DNA from: Geomonas propionica
GTDB lineage: Bacteria; Desulfobacterota; Desulfuromonadia; Geobacterales; Geobacteraceae
Reading direction: 5' to 3'
Length of the DNA: 64,000 bases
Assembly: GCF_016458235.1 (NCBI RefSeq)
Contig: NZ_JAEMHK010000015.1
Span: forward strand, 1-64,000
Made by a program: the position numbers and the translations under genes. Below the pieces are notes generated by a model. The model did not search any database. It saw only the letters and a list, made by a program, of their open reading frames with translations, and was not told the origin of the DNA. Shown here in pieces: positions 15,434-25,600 of this stretch; the first letter of the stretch is position 1; each line of letters opens with the position of its first letter.

Positions 15434-16675
15434 ATGAAGTTTGGATTCGTCAGGGTACTGCTGCTCATCGCAGCCCTCTTCGTGGCCATCCCGGCCTACG
15501 CGGAGCAGAGGAACTTCTTCAAGATCGGCGTCATCACCGAGCTCTCCGGGGACCTCGTCACCGGCGGCAACATCACCAAGCGCGGCTACGACCTTTGGGC
15601 GCAGGAAGTAAACGCCAAGGGCGGCATCGAGGTCCAGGGCAAGAAGTACCCGGTCAAGCTGGTGTACGCCGATGCCCAGAGTAACCCGGCTGCCGGCGCG
15701 GCAGCGGCCGAGAGGCTGATCACCCAGGAGAAAGTCGACTTCATCCTCGGACCCTACTCCTCCGGCGTAACCCTCGCCGTGGCCCCGGTCGTCGACAAGT
15801 ACAAGATCCCGATGATCACCGGTTCCGCCGAGAGCCCGCTCATCTGGAAAAACAAGTTCAAGTACACCTTCGGCACCATCCCGCCGATCAACTTCACCGG
15901 CGCTACCTCCATCAAGACCCTGACCGAAATGAAGCCGGCTCCGAAGACCATCGCCATCATCGGCTCCAACGACGCCTTCTCCAAGGCGACCGCAGAGGCC
16001 TACAAGACTGCCGCCGAGAAGGCCAAGCTTAAGATCGTGAAGTTCAGCATCGTCCCCTCCGGCCAGGACATGACCCCGCTCCTCTCCGCCGTGCGTAGCA
16101 TGAAGCCGGACGTCATCGCCTTCGGCGGCCACGACGAAGAGCACGTGAAGTTCGTGAAAGCCCTCAAGCAGATCGGCTACACCCCGAAAGCCCTCCTCAT
16201 GCATTGCGGCATCACCGACAAGGCGTTCATTGACGCGGTCGGCAAAGACGGCGAGCAGATCTTCGGCACCACCTGCTGGACCGGCACCGCCAAGACCAAG
16301 AGCAAAGTGCTCTGGCCGAACGCTGCCGCCTACGCCGCCGCTTCCCAGAAGGCCTACAACAACCCGGGCGACTACACCCAGGGCGGCTGCTCCGCCGCCG
16401 GCATCGCCTTCCAGACTGCTCTGCAGAAGGTCGGCGCCAAGCCGGGCATGGACGAGGCAATGCGCACCAAGCTGATCCAGGCTCTCGAGCAGATCGACGT
16501 GCAGACCTTCTACGGCCGCGTGAAGTTCGCCACCTCCGGCGAGTTCTACCACGCCAACGTCGGCCTTGATCCGCTCACCGTCCAGATCCAGGGCGGCCAT
16601 GTCAAGACCGTCGGCCCGAAGGCTTCCGTCGAAGCCCCGGCCATCTACCCGATGAAAGAGTGGAAGTCCCGCTAG
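15434..16675 (+). CDS. Periplasmic amino-acid-binding protein of a Liv-type ABC importer
   Basis: A 413-residue exported protein with a signal peptide (residues 1-24, LLLIAALFVAIPAYA then E). The remainder is a type I periplasmic binding fold of the leucine/amide (Peripla_BP_6) family, with typical openings such as KIGVITELSGDLVTGG and LILGPYSSGVT-like segments. It captures the substrate in the periplasm and delivers it to the two permeases encoded next. The gene is followed by a stable intercistronic hairpin, often seen where the binding protein is made in excess. Linkage to gabT and an aldehyde oxidoreductase makes GABA or a similar amino acid a plausible substrate; the family also carries branched-chain amino acids, amides and urea. 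Confidence 0.88.
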   Translation: MKFGFVRVLLLIAALFVAIPAYAEQRNFFKIGVITELSGDLVTGGNITKRGYDLWAQEVNAKGGIEVQGKKYPVKLVYADAQSNPAAGAAAAERLITQEKVDFILGPYSSGVTLAVAPVVDKYKIPMITGSAESPLIWKNKFKYTFGTIPPINFTGATSIKTLTEMKPAPKTIAIIGSNDAFSKATAEAYKTAAEKAKLKIVKFSIVPSGQDMTPLLSAVRSMKPDVIAFGGHDEEHVKFVKALKQIGYTPKALLMHCGITDKAFIDAVGKDGEQIFGTTCWTGTAKTKSKVLWPNAAAYAAASQKAYNNPGDYTQGGCSAAGIAFQTALQKVGAKPGMDEAMRTKLIQALEQIDVQTFYGRVKFATSGEFYHANVGLDPLTVQIQGGHVKTVGPKASVEAPAIYPMKEWKSR

Positions 16676-16683
16676 CACCTGAA

Positions 16684-16718
16684 GTTCCCCTGCCGGCCGC
16701 CAACGCCGGCGGGGGAAC
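16684..16718 (+). promoter_or_regulatory. Intercistronic stem-loop after the binding-protein gene
   Basis: GTTCCCCTGCCGGC (16684-16697) pairs with GCCGGCGGGGGAAC (16705-16718), a near-perfect 14-bp stem with a 7-base loop and no T-tract. It would protect the upstream mRNA end and lower expression of the downstream permease genes. Confidence 0.55.
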
Positions 16719-16840
16719 ATCTCCATAAGGGGAACACAACGGCCAGAGCGGCCCGGGTGGGCGACCGCCGCCGGTCCAGACGGACCACAGAAACGTAGCT
16801 GCCATATTCGCTGGAAACGCAACGCTGGAGGACTTGTTTT

Positions 16841-17728
16841 ATGATGGAACTGCTGCCACAAGCCTTGACCGACGGGATACTGCTGGGTGGGATCTACATC
16901 ACCATCGCCATCGCATTCTCGCTCACCTATGGGGTCATGCACGTCATCGACTTCGCCGTCGGGGAATGGATCATGTTCGGGGCCTTCACCGGCTACTACC
17001 TGAACAAATGGACCGGCCTCGACCCCTTCCTTTTCCTGCCGGTCATTTTCGTCCTCTACTTCGGGGTCGGCTACGTGATCCAGCCGGTGATCCACCGGGT
17101 GCTTTCCGGGACCAAGGGCAACCCCTTCCTGATGGGCCTCGTCTTCACCTTCGGCCTGGCCATCATGTTCCGCGGACTCGCCCTTACCGCCTTCGGCTTC
17201 TACTCGAACTCGATCCCCTCCGCCTTCTCGGAAGGATCGTTCAACCTGGAGCCGCTGGGACTGACCGTCACCATCCCGACCGTACGCCTGGTGGGACTCG
17301 GCTACGCGGTGGCGATCACCCTGATCCTGCACTACCTCTTGAAAAAGACCAATTTCGGCCTCGGCGTCCGTGCGCTGGCACAGCACAAGGATGCCGCGGG
17401 TCTCATGGGAGTGAACAGCAAACGCACCGGCTCCTACGTGTACGGCATCTACGTCGGCATCTCGGCCATGACCGGCGTGCTTTTGGGCTGCATCCTCTCC
17501 ATCGGCGCCCAGATGGGCAACGAGTACACCATCTTCGCCTTCTTCGTGGTCGTGCTCGCGGGCATGGGCTACCTGGCCGGCGTGCCCTGGGCGGCGCTCC
17601 TGCTGGGCCTGGTGCAGTCGATCTTCATGATCTACTTCAACCCGAGCCACACCCTGCTCGCCGTCTTCGCCATCCTCTACATCATCCTGCTGATTTCCCC
17701 GCGCGGGCTGTTCGGCAAGGGGGTCTGA
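16841..17728 (+). CDS. livH: Liv-type ABC transporter permease (LivH family)
   Basis: A 295-residue inner-membrane permease with about eight hydrophobic segments, starting after CTGGAGGACTTGTTTT. The LivH signatures TDGILLGGIYITIAIAFSLT and YGVMHVIDFAVGEW are clear. It forms the translocation channel with the next gene product; their genes are only one base apart. The family imports hydrophobic or polar amino acids from the periplasmic binding protein. The symbol denotes the family, since the substrate is not proven. Confidence 0.88.
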   Translation: MMELLPQALTDGILLGGIYITIAIAFSLTYGVMHVIDFAVGEWIMFGAFTGYYLNKWTGLDPFLFLPVIFVLYFGVGYVIQPVIHRVLSGTKGNPFLMGLVFTFGLAIMFRGLALTAFGFYSNSIPSAFSEGSFNLEPLGLTVTIPTVRLVGLGYAVAITLILHYLLKKTNFGLGVRALAQHKDAAGLMGVNSKRTGSYVYGIYVGISAMTGVLLGCILSIGAQMGNEYTIFAFFVVVLAGMGYLAGVPWAALLLGLVQSIFMIYFNPSHTLLAVFAILYIILLISPRGLFGKGV

Positions 17729-17729
17729 C

Positions 17730-18731
17730 ATGAAAAACCGTGGCGCAACCATACTGGCCATTATCGGCGCGGCCCTTTTGATCCTGCCTCTCGTGATGCA
17801 CGACACCTTCGTGCTGCGTGTCCTCACCGAGGGGATCATGTGGATCGGGCTCGCCATCGCCTTCGACGTCATCGCCGGCTACACCGGCTACCTGAACTTC
17901 GGTCACGGCGCCTTCTTCGGCATCGGCGCCTACACCATCGGCATCCTGATGATGCAGGCGAACCTCCCCTTCTGGGCGGCGCTCCCGCTGGGCGGGGTAG
18001 CCGCCGGCATCACCGCGCTCATCGCGGGTATCCCGACGCTCCGGCTCAAAGGCGCCTACTTCGCCATCGCCACCTGGGCGCTCTCCCGCGCCATCCAGCA
18101 GCTAGCCCTTAACGTCGAGTTCACCGGCGGACCGGACGGCATGAGGCTCGAGGCCTTCCTGAACCCGCAGTTCTTCTACTACCTGATGCTGATCACCGTG
18201 GGCGTCATCTTTGCCACCCTCTGGTATCTCCTGGAGCGCGCCCCGTTTGGCCTGAAGCTTAAAGCGATCCGCGAGGACGAGGAAGGGGCCAAGGCCTTGG
18301 GGCTCAACCCGACCAAGCTGAAGATGCAGTCCTTCATCCTGTCGGCGCTCCCCACCGGCATCCTGGGCGGCATCTACGCCTACTGGATCACCTTCATCGA
18401 CCCCTCCTCCACCCTGGGGGACCTGGTCAGCGACCAGGCGGTGGTCATGGTGGTCTTCGGCGGCATGGGGACCCTGTTCGGACCGGCACTGGGCGCCATC
18501 TTGATCTTCGCCTTCAAGACGCTCTTCTGGGCCTACCTGTCCGACTTCCAGCTCCTCTACCTCATCATCCTGGGCGCGCTGATCGCCATCAGCGTCATCT
18601 TCATACCCAACGGCCTCTGGGGCACCATGGTCAAGCGCAAGGCGGGTGCCACCAGGCCCGAGCAGAAGGCGGAACCGGCATCGGAACCCGCGGCTCTTTC
18701 CGCCGTGGCAGCACCGGAAGAGGGGAATTAA
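17730..18731 (+). CDS. livM: Liv-type ABC transporter permease (LivM family)
   Basis: A 333-residue inner-membrane permease. It carries the LivM motif AGYTGYLNFGHGAFFGIGAY (about 50-70) and the EAA-like loop KLKAIREDEEGAKALGLNPTKLK that contacts the ATPases. The C-terminus has a 35-residue Ala/Glu/Pro-rich tail (after residue 300) with no match to the family core, probably cytoplasmic. It sits directly between livH and livG and is surely cotranscribed with them. Confidence 0.88.
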   Translation: MKNRGATILAIIGAALLILPLVMHDTFVLRVLTEGIMWIGLAIAFDVIAGYTGYLNFGHGAFFGIGAYTIGILMMQANLPFWAALPLGGVAAGITALIAGIPTLRLKGAYFAIATWALSRAIQQLALNVEFTGGPDGMRLEAFLNPQFFYYLMLITVGVIFATLWYLLERAPFGLKLKAIREDEEGAKALGLNPTKLKMQSFILSALPTGILGGIYAYWITFIDPSSTLGDLVSDQAVVMVVFGGMGTLFGPALGAILIFAFKTLFWAYLSDFQLLYLIILGALIAISVIFIPNGLWGTMVKRKAGATRPEQKAEPASEPAALSAVAAPEEGN

Positions 18732-18733
18732 TC

Positions 18734-19459
18734 ATGGCTGAACCTATCCTCAAGGTAAACTCGGTAACCAAATGTTTCGGCGGCCTCACCGCCGTGGACG
18801 ACGTCAGCTTCAGCGTCGAAAAAGGGGAGATCGTCGGCCTGATCGGCCCCAACGGCGCCGGCAAGACCACCCTTTTCAACGTCATTTCCGGCTACTACGC
18901 CCCCACCAAGGGGAGCGTGATCTTCCAGGGGAACGACATCTCCGGCAAGCCCCCCTACCACCTGGCGGGCGTCGGCATCGGCCGCACCTTCCAGGTGGTG
19001 AAGCCCTTCGCCGGGCTCACCGTGCTGGAAAACGTGACCATCGCCTCCTTCCTGAAGCACCCGAAAAAGGCGGACGCCGAGCGTCACGCCTGGCAGGTGC
19101 TGGAGACCACCGGCCTTGCCGACCGCGCCAACGTCTCCGCCGCCGGACTCACCCTGGCGGGGCGTAAGCGCCTTGAGATCAGCAAGGCGCTGGCCCTCGA
19201 TCCGTCGTTCCTGCTTCTGGACGAGGTCGTCGCCGGCCTCAACCCGACCGAGGCGGACCGCACCGTCGAGCTGATCATGAAGCTCAAGGCGCAGGGTCTC
19301 ACCATCCTCATCGTCGAGCACATCATGCGCGTCATCATGAACATCTCGGACCGCCTGGTGGTGCTCAATTTCGGCAAGAAGATCGCCGAAGGGACGCCTT
19401 CTGAGGTATCCAGCGATCCGCATGTCGTGCAAGCGTACTTTGGAGAGGAAGCGGCATGA
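18734..19459 (+). CDS. livG: Liv-type ABC transporter ATP-binding protein (LivG family)
   Basis: A 241-residue cytoplasmic ATPase subunit. It has Walker A GPNGAGKTT (about 36-44), a Q-loop near FQVVKPF, a signature region LTLAGRKRLEISKAL in which the canonical LSGGQ is replaced by LAGRK as often in LivG proteins, and Walker B FLLLDEVVAGLNP. The H-loop His is in IVEHIMRVI. It follows livM by two bases and its stop overlaps the start of livF. Confidence 0.9.
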   Translation: MAEPILKVNSVTKCFGGLTAVDDVSFSVEKGEIVGLIGPNGAGKTTLFNVISGYYAPTKGSVIFQGNDISGKPPYHLAGVGIGRTFQVVKPFAGLTVLENVTIASFLKHPKKADAERHAWQVLETTGLADRANVSAAGLTLAGRKRLEISKALALDPSFLLLDEVVAGLNPTEADRTVELIMKLKAQGLTILIVEHIMRVIMNISDRLVVLNFGKKIAEGTPSEVSSDPHVVQAYFGEEAA

Positions 19460-20166
19460 ATCTACTCGACGTCAACGGCATCTCAGTCAATTACGGAGAT
19501 ATCCAGGCTCTCTGGAACATCTCTTTCTCGGTCGCCAAGGGGCAGCTGGTGGCGCTCATCGGCGCTAACGGCGCGGGCAAGACCACGACCCTCAAGTCGC
19601 TGTGCGGCCTGATCCCGACCGCGAGCGGCACCATCCACTACGACGGCAAGCTGGTCACCGGCATGCCGGTGCACAAGGTGGTCGACCTCGGCATCACCCT
19701 GGTCCCGGAAGGGCGCCAGCTCTTCCCGAAGATGACCGTGGAGGAGAACCTCCTGGTCGGTGCCTACCTGAAAAGGGCGCACGGGAAAAGGGCCCAGACC
19801 CTGAAGCGGATCTACGAGATCTTCCCCCGCCTCGAAGAGCGGCGCACCCAGACCGCCGAGACCCTCTCCGGCGGCGAGCAGCAGATGGTGGCCATCGGCC
19901 GCGCCCTGATGCAGGATCCCCAGGTGATCATGTTCGACGAGCCGAGCCTCGGCCTCGCGCCGATCATGGTGCAGGAGGTCTTCAAGGTGATCCAGGAGCT
20001 GCACAATCAAGGGCTCACCATCTTCCTCGTCGAGCAGAACGTGCACCAGACCTTGAAGGTCGCCGACTACTGTTACGTAATGGAAAACGGGCGCATCGTA
20101 GGCCAGGGTACCGGCAAGGACCTCGAAGCCGACGAGTCCATCCGCGAGGCCTACCTCGGCTTCTAA
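19456..20166 (+). CDS. livF: Liv-type ABC transporter ATP-binding protein (LivF family)
   Basis: A 236-residue ATPase subunit with Walker A GANGAGKTT, signature LSGGEQQMVAIGRAL, Walker B VIMFDEPSLGLAP and H-loop VEQNVHQ. The LivF-specific LVPEGRQLFPKMTVEENLLVG is present. Its ATG overlaps the livG stop (ATGA), so the two are translationally coupled and form the heterodimeric motor of the importer. It is the last importer gene and is followed after 49 bases by a hairpin with a T-tract. Confidence 0.92.
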   Translation: MNLLDVNGISVNYGDIQALWNISFSVAKGQLVALIGANGAGKTTTLKSLCGLIPTASGTIHYDGKLVTGMPVHKVVDLGITLVPEGRQLFPKMTVEENLLVGAYLKRAHGKRAQTLKRIYEIFPRLEERRTQTAETLSGGEQQMVAIGRALMQDPQVIMFDEPSLGLAPIMVQEVFKVIQELHNQGLTIFLVEQNVHQTLKVADYCYVMENGRIVGQGTGKDLEADESIREAYLGF

Positions 20167-20215
20167 GTAATCCCTTGTAATAGATGTTCCATTCAGATTT
20201 CCCATTCACCCGCGC

Positions 20216-20256
20216 AGGGGACAGGCTCCGCTGGTGCCTGTCCCCTGTGCCCCTTT
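20216..20256 (+). terminator. Hairpin of the GGGGACAGGC repeat family after livF
   Basis: AGGGGACAGGC (20216-20226) and GCCTGTCCCCT (20236-20246) form a perfect 11-bp stem, followed by CCCTTTTT. It can serve as a terminator or attenuator between the importer and the downstream oxidoreductase genes. Related copies lie at 20518, 20706 and 36828. Confidence 0.6.
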
Positions 20257-20283
20257 TTCCGTTGTCATGACGGGAGGTTTCAC

Positions 20284-20508
20284 ATGCAGATCAAGGTAAA
20301 GCTCTACGCGTCGCTGCGCAGGCAGAAGTTCGACGAGGCGGACTGGGAGATCACCCCGGACCAGAAGATCGCGTCGATCGTGGAGCAGTTGGGGCTTGCC
20401 CGGCAGGACGTGGGCACGGTGCTCGTCAACGGCCTGCACGCGGGCTGGGACGAGACCGTAGCAGAAGGGGACATCGTTTCCCTGCTGCCGCGCATGGGCG
20501 GAGGTTAG
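20284..20508 (+). CDS. MoaD/ThiS-like sulfur carrier protein
   Basis: A 74-residue ubiquitin-fold protein beginning after GGGAGGTTTCAC. It ends in MGGG, giving the C-terminal Gly-Gly that in MoaD and ThiS is activated as a thiocarboxylate. MoaD supplies dithiolene sulfur for molybdopterin or tungstopterin. Being immediately upstream of an aldehyde ferredoxin oxidoreductase, which needs a tungstopterin, it most likely serves that cofactor. A dedicated carrier next to the enzyme gene is common in these loci. The gene is bracketed by two copies of the same hairpin repeat. Confidence 0.85.
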   Translation: MQIKVKLYASLRRQKFDEADWEITPDQKIASIVEQLGLARQDVGTVLVNGLHAGWDETVAEGDIVSLLPRMGGG

Positions 20509-20517
20509 CCCCGTCAT

Positions 20518-20547
20518 GGGGGACTGGCTCCGCAGGTGCCTGTCCCC
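20518..20547. repeat. GGGGACTGGC hairpin repeat copy
   Basis: GGGGACTGGC and GCCTGTCCCC flank a short loop, again followed by a short T-rich stretch. It belongs to the same family as 20216 and lies just after the MoaD-like gene. Confidence 0.6.
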
Positions 20548-20590
20548 TTGCTTTTAGATCGCCGCCCATGCATGCAGCACATGCCCCAAA

Positions 20591-20684
20591 AGCTCCCCCC
20601 TTTGCAAAAGGGGGGACGGGGGGGATTTGCCTCTCCCCAACCAAAAGCAAATCCCCCTAAATCCCCCTTTGCTAAAGGGGGACT
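20591..20684. repeat. Tandem pair of GCAAATCCCCC-type palindromic repeats
   Basis: Two palindromes face each other: CTCCCCCCTTTGCAAAAGGG with GGGGGATTTGC, then GCAAATCCCCCTAAATCCCC with TTTGCTAAAGGGGGAC. This is the same family as near 80, 1104 and 36881. Confidence 0.6.
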
Positions 20685-20705
20685 TTCGATCGCCACCTAA
20701 AGAGC

Positions 20706-20737
20706 AGGGGGACCGGCACCTAGCGGAGCCAGTCCCC
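20706..20737. repeat. GGGGACCGGCACC hairpin repeat copy, opposite orientation
   Basis: GGGGGACCGGCACC faces GGAGCCAGTCCCC 30 bases upstream of the aldehyde oxidoreductase start. It is the inverse orientation of the copies at 20216 and 20518. Confidence 0.6.
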
Positions 20738-20768
20738 GCGATTCCATCAACTTTTGCGGAGCAACGAT

Positions 20769-22610
20769 ATGAGCGAAAAAAACATCAGCACCAACCCGGC
20801 GAGCGTTGTCTACAAGCGCTGCACCGTCGACCTTGCCAGCGGCACAACCACCTTCGCCCAGGTCCCCTGCAAAAACCTCGAGGACGTGCTGGGCGGCTTC
20901 GGCCGGAGCTTCCAGGTCCTCGCCGAGCGCGACATCGTCGAGGCCTACTGCCCGGAGAACCCGGTGATCCTGAACACCGGCCTCTTGACCGGCACCAGCA
21001 TCATGACCGGCATGCGCAGCTACTTCTCCGGCTACAGCCCCTTGAAGAAATCCGGCACCGGACGCCCCGGCGCCATGTGGTCCACCGGCAGCGGCAACTT
21101 CGGCAACAAGTTCAAGTGGACCGGCCTGGACGAGGTCATCTTCGAGAACCGCTCCGACAAGCCGGTCTACGCCCTGTTGAAGGAAGGCGCCAACGGCCCC
21201 GAGGTCGAGCTGAAGCCCGCCGACCACCTGATCGGACTCACCGGCCACGCCAAGATCATGGCGCTGTACCAGGAGTACCCGGAGGCCCACTTCGCCGCCA
21301 TCGGCCCCGCCGGCGAGAACTGGGAAAACAACTACATGGGCGCCGTGGTGATGAGCACCGACAATGAGCTCAAATCGGGCGAGCCCAAGAGCCGCTTCGC
21401 CGGCCGCGGCGGCATGGGTAGCCTGATGGGGTACAAGAACCTCCTGGCCGTCGTGGCGCTGAGCTCCGACAAGCTGCAAAAGATCACCCCCGAGATCCGC
21501 GACGTGAACCGCGACATCCTGAAAAGCGGCGGCAGCGCACGCTTCCAGCCGGCGAGCCAGGGTGGCGGCGGCGGCACCTGGGCCAACATCGAGGTGCTCC
21601 AGGTCTTCCACGCGGTCCCGCTCAACAACTTCCGCCCCAAGGGGAACACCGACGTGGAACGGCTGTTCCGCGACGAGGTGGAGAAGGAATTCGACATCGC
21701 CACCGAGGCCTGCCACCGCTGCGGTATCCGATGCCATAACAACCTCTTCTACAAGAACGAGGACGGCAGCCGCGGCAAGCTGGCCGCGAAATTCGACTTC
21801 GAGCCGCTGATCCTGTTCGGCTCCAACCTCGGCGTGCACGAGCCGGCCAAGGTCTGCGACCTGATCCACCGCTGCGACCTCCTCGGCATGGACGCCATTT
21901 CCCTCGGGACCACCATTTCCTACGTGCTCGACTACAACGAGCGCCACCCGGACAAGCCGCTCTTCAACGGCGCGACCTTCGGCGACTACGACAAGATCAC
22001 CGAGCTGATCGAGGACGCCGGCCGCGGCAAGCTCCCCGGCATCGCCCGCGGCGTGAAGCGCCTCTCCGAGGAGACCGGAGAGACCGCCTACGCCATGCAC
22101 GTGAAGGGTCTGGAGCTCCCGGCTTACCTCCCGGACACCAACCCCGGCTACATGTTCGCCATCGCCGGCGGCCACATGTCCATGGGCACCCACATGATGC
22201 TGGCCAAGGAAGGTAAGCACTCCCTCGATGAGTGGACCCAGGCCATCACCACCGGGGGGCTGCTGCAGGTCGGCTACGACATGATCGGCCTGTGCAAGTT
22301 CGTGGGCGTCGGCATCGGGCACGACATCATCGTGCGCGCCCTGAAGGAAGCCGCAGGCATCGAGATCGCCTCGGAGGATATCCTTGCCGCCGTGCGCCGG
22401 GCCTACCTGCGCGGCCTCGCGCTGGAGCTGCGCCAAGGGTTCCACGAGGAGAAGGAGTACACCCTCCCCTCGCAGGTCATGGACGACCCGAACCCGGAGG
22501 TAACCCTGCCGAAGTTCATCACCAACGAGTTCCTGGGCGAGCTGCGTCAGCGCGTCTGGAGCGTGTTCAAGCCGGAAATGGAAGGACTGCTGCCGGTCCG
22601 GGGGGAGTGA
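20769..22610 (+). CDS. aor: Aldehyde:ferredoxin oxidoreductase (tungsten family)
   Basis: A 613-residue cytoplasmic enzyme. The ATG at 20769 follows GCGGAGCAACGAT and is preferred to a TTG five codons upstream. The AOR family is recognised by the N-terminal domain with NTGLLTGT and STGSGNFGNKFKW, the pterin region FAGRGGMGSLMG, and the [4Fe-4S] ligands CHRCGIRC (CX2CX3C) plus a distal Cys in MIGLCKFV. Such enzymes oxidise aldehydes to acids and reduce ferredoxin using a tungsten bis-pterin. In this locus the likely aldehyde is succinate semialdehyde from GabT; that is inference. It ends one base before the glutamate dehydrogenase gene. Confidence 0.88.
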   Translation: MSEKNISTNPASVVYKRCTVDLASGTTTFAQVPCKNLEDVLGGFGRSFQVLAERDIVEAYCPENPVILNTGLLTGTSIMTGMRSYFSGYSPLKKSGTGRPGAMWSTGSGNFGNKFKWTGLDEVIFENRSDKPVYALLKEGANGPEVELKPADHLIGLTGHAKIMALYQEYPEAHFAAIGPAGENWENNYMGAVVMSTDNELKSGEPKSRFAGRGGMGSLMGYKNLLAVVALSSDKLQKITPEIRDVNRDILKSGGSARFQPASQGGGGGTWANIEVLQVFHAVPLNNFRPKGNTDVERLFRDEVEKEFDIATEACHRCGIRCHNNLFYKNEDGSRGKLAAKFDFEPLILFGSNLGVHEPAKVCDLIHRCDLLGMDAISLGTTISYVLDYNERHPDKPLFNGATFGDYDKITELIEDAGRGKLPGIARGVKRLSEETGETAYAMHVKGLELPAYLPDTNPGYMFAIAGGHMSMGTHMMLAKEGKHSLDEWTQAITTGGLLQVGYDMIGLCKFVGVGIGHDIIVRALKEAAGIEIASEDILAAVRRAYLRGLALELRQGFHEEKEYTLPSQVMDDPNPEVTLPKFITNEFLGELRQRVWSVFKPEMEGLLPVRGE

Positions 22611-22611
22611 C

Positions 22612-25600
22612 ATGTGCGCCGCCGAGACGAATGTGCTCGCCGCAGTTGACCGCCTGATCGGGGCCAACGAGGGGTGCACCAGGGACAACCTCGCCTGGCT
22701 CCAGGGCCAGATGGACTCCTACTTCTTCATCACCATGCAGGAGGAAGCCGAGGCGGTGCACGCGCTGGCGGTGGGCTTGAGGACACTGGCCCACAACCAG
22801 AAGCTCACCGTGGCGGACCGGGCCAAGACGCTGATCCTCGCCCGCCTGAACCAGCCCGGGTCGCTGTACGACACCCTGCGCACCCTGCAGGAGCGCGACA
22901 TCTCCTACGCCGAGTTCACCCACTCCAGCGGCCAGGTGCCTGGGCTTGAGCAGGGGCTCGAGGTGCAGCGTTTCGACTTCGACCGCAAGGAGCACGGTGA
23001 GATCGCCAACGCGCCAGCCGTCGTGATCCCCCCCGCCATCAGGGAAGGGATCGCCCAGGCGCTGCAAAGCCGGTATCCACTGTTCGACATGAACCAGCTC
23101 GATCCGCTGCTGCGGCTACTCTGGCTCAACAACGAACAGTACGTGCGCATCTCCCCCCCGAACCGGGTGGCCCAGATCCTCTGGGTCTTCCAGGAAGGAA
23201 ACCGCCAGGGGGGGATCTTCCTCGACGTGGAGCAGCCCGAGGACCAGGGCCCTAACGCGGAGACACGCGTCCTCTTCGCCGTGGGCAACCCGCCCCAGAA
23301 CGACTTCCTGCTGCAGACCATGGAGGTATTCAACCGGCTCGACTTCGGTGTGAAGCGCGCCTACTGCCTGACCATCTCCAACGGCGTGCACCCTTACTTC
23401 CTGGGAACCTTCTACGTCAGGAAGCGCGGCGACGCGGCACTCCTCTCCAAGGGGAGCGAACTCTTCGACCGGCTGCAGATGGAACTCTACAATACCCAGA
23501 TCCTCTCCACCGCCTCCATGGCCTACCGCAGGTTCGTCACCACGCAGGTGATGACCGGCGAGGAGGCGAGCCTCGTCAACGCCTTCATCGCCTTCTGCCA
23601 CACCAACCTGGCCCATCACCACCCCGACCCCTTCAGCCACGAGGAGGTTAGGCTCGCGTTCCACTCCCACCCGGACATCGCCCTGCAGCTCACCAAGCTG
23701 TTCCGGACCCGGTTCCAGCCGGGGATCTCCCTGCGTGAGGAGTTTTACAAGAAGACCCTGGAGGAGACGGTCCGTTTCATCGAGTCCTACAACACGGGCC
23801 ACCGCTACATCGACGACCTGCGCCGCTCCATCTTCCGCTGCGCCATCGCCTTCATCCGCAACACGCTGAAGACCAACTTCTACGTGCGTGAGAAGCACGC
23901 GCTCGCCTTCCGGCTCGACCCGGCCTACCTGGCCGAACTCGCGCCCGAGTTCACGGCCGACCTGCCGCCGGAGATTCCCTTCAGGATCACCTTCTTCTTC
24001 GGACGCTACGGCTGCGGCTACCACATTGGCTTCTCCGACATCGCCCGCGGCGGCTGGCGCACCATCATCACCAAAAACCGCGATGACTACGTCACCTCGG
24101 CGAGCACCCTCTTCCGCGAGGTCTACGTGCTGGCCCACACCCAGCACCTGAAGAACAAGGACATCTACGAGGGCGGCTCCAAGATGGTGGTGGTGCTCGA
24201 CGCCGCGCGCCTGGAGGCCCACGACCTCTCCACGCAGCGCCTGTACAAGCTGCAGTTCGGCTTCATCAACGCCTTCCTCGACATCTTCGTCACCGACGGC
24301 GGCCGGGCCCGCGACCCGCGCGTGGTGGACTACTATGGCGAGGACGAACCGATCGAGATCGGTCCCGACGAGAACATGCACGACGTGATGATCGAGATGA
24401 TCGCGCGCCAGTCGCTGAAACGGGGCTACCTGCTCGGCATCGGCCTCATCTCCAGCAAGCGGGTGGGGATCAACCACAAGGAGTACGGCGTCACCTCCAC
24501 CGGCGTGATGCAGTTCGCCGAGACCACCATGCGCGAACTCGGCGTCGACATCCGACGCGACCGCTTCAGCGTGAAACTGACCGGCGGCCCGAGCGGCGAC
24601 GTCGCCGGCAACGCCCTGCGCATCATGCTGGAGCGCTCCCCGCAGGCCTGCATCAAGCTGATCCTGGACGGCAGCGGCGCCATCTTCGACCCGGAAGGGA
24701 TGGACCACGAGGAGCTCGCCCGCATCGTCCTGAAGGAGGACCTGGACGCCTTCAACCCCGCGCGCCTGCACCCGGGCGGCTTCATCCTGTACCGCAACCA
24801 GCGCCGCACCGACGGTCTGCGCGAACTCTTCAAGCGCGCCGTGAGCACCGGCCTCGGCGTCGAGGAGCAGTGGGTCACCACGGACCAGTTCCACCGCGAA
24901 TTCGGCAACCTCCTCTTCTCCGTCCCCACCGATCTCTTCATCCCGGCCGGCGGGCGCCCGGAGACCATCGACGGCGAGAACTGGGCCCGCTTCTTCCGCG
25001 AAGACGGCACACCCACCACCCGCGCCATCGTGGAGGGGGCCAACTCCTTCATTACGCCGGAAGCGAGGACCCAGATGCAGCGCCGCGGCATCGTCATCAT
25101 GCGCGACGCCTCCGCCAACAAGTGCGGCGTGATCTCCTCGTCCTACGAGATCATCGCCAATCTGATGCTCTCCGAGGAAGAGTTCCTGCAGCATAAGGAA
25201 CGCTACGTGGCCGACGTGCTGCAGATCCTGGAGCAGCGGGCCCGCGACGAGGCGCAGCTCATCTTCCGGCGCCACCGGGAGGCGGGGAGCAGCTTCACCT
25301 ACACCGAGATCTCCGAGGCGATCAGCCACGAGATCAACGGGCATTACGCCCGGCTCTTCTCCTTCTTCCAGAGAAATCCGGAACTGTGCGACGAGCAGAC
25401 CTTCCAGCAGGCGATCCTGGCGCACCTCCCCGCCATGCTGCGCGAGCCCGAGTACCGGACCCGGCTGGACCGCCTGCCCGCCAAGTGCCGCTACGCGATA
25501 CTGGCCGCCGAGATTGCCTCGTCGCTGGTCTACCGCGGCGACCAGGAGGCGGACTTCAAGGAGATGATCAAGGGACACCTCTTGCGCAATTTCGCCGCCT

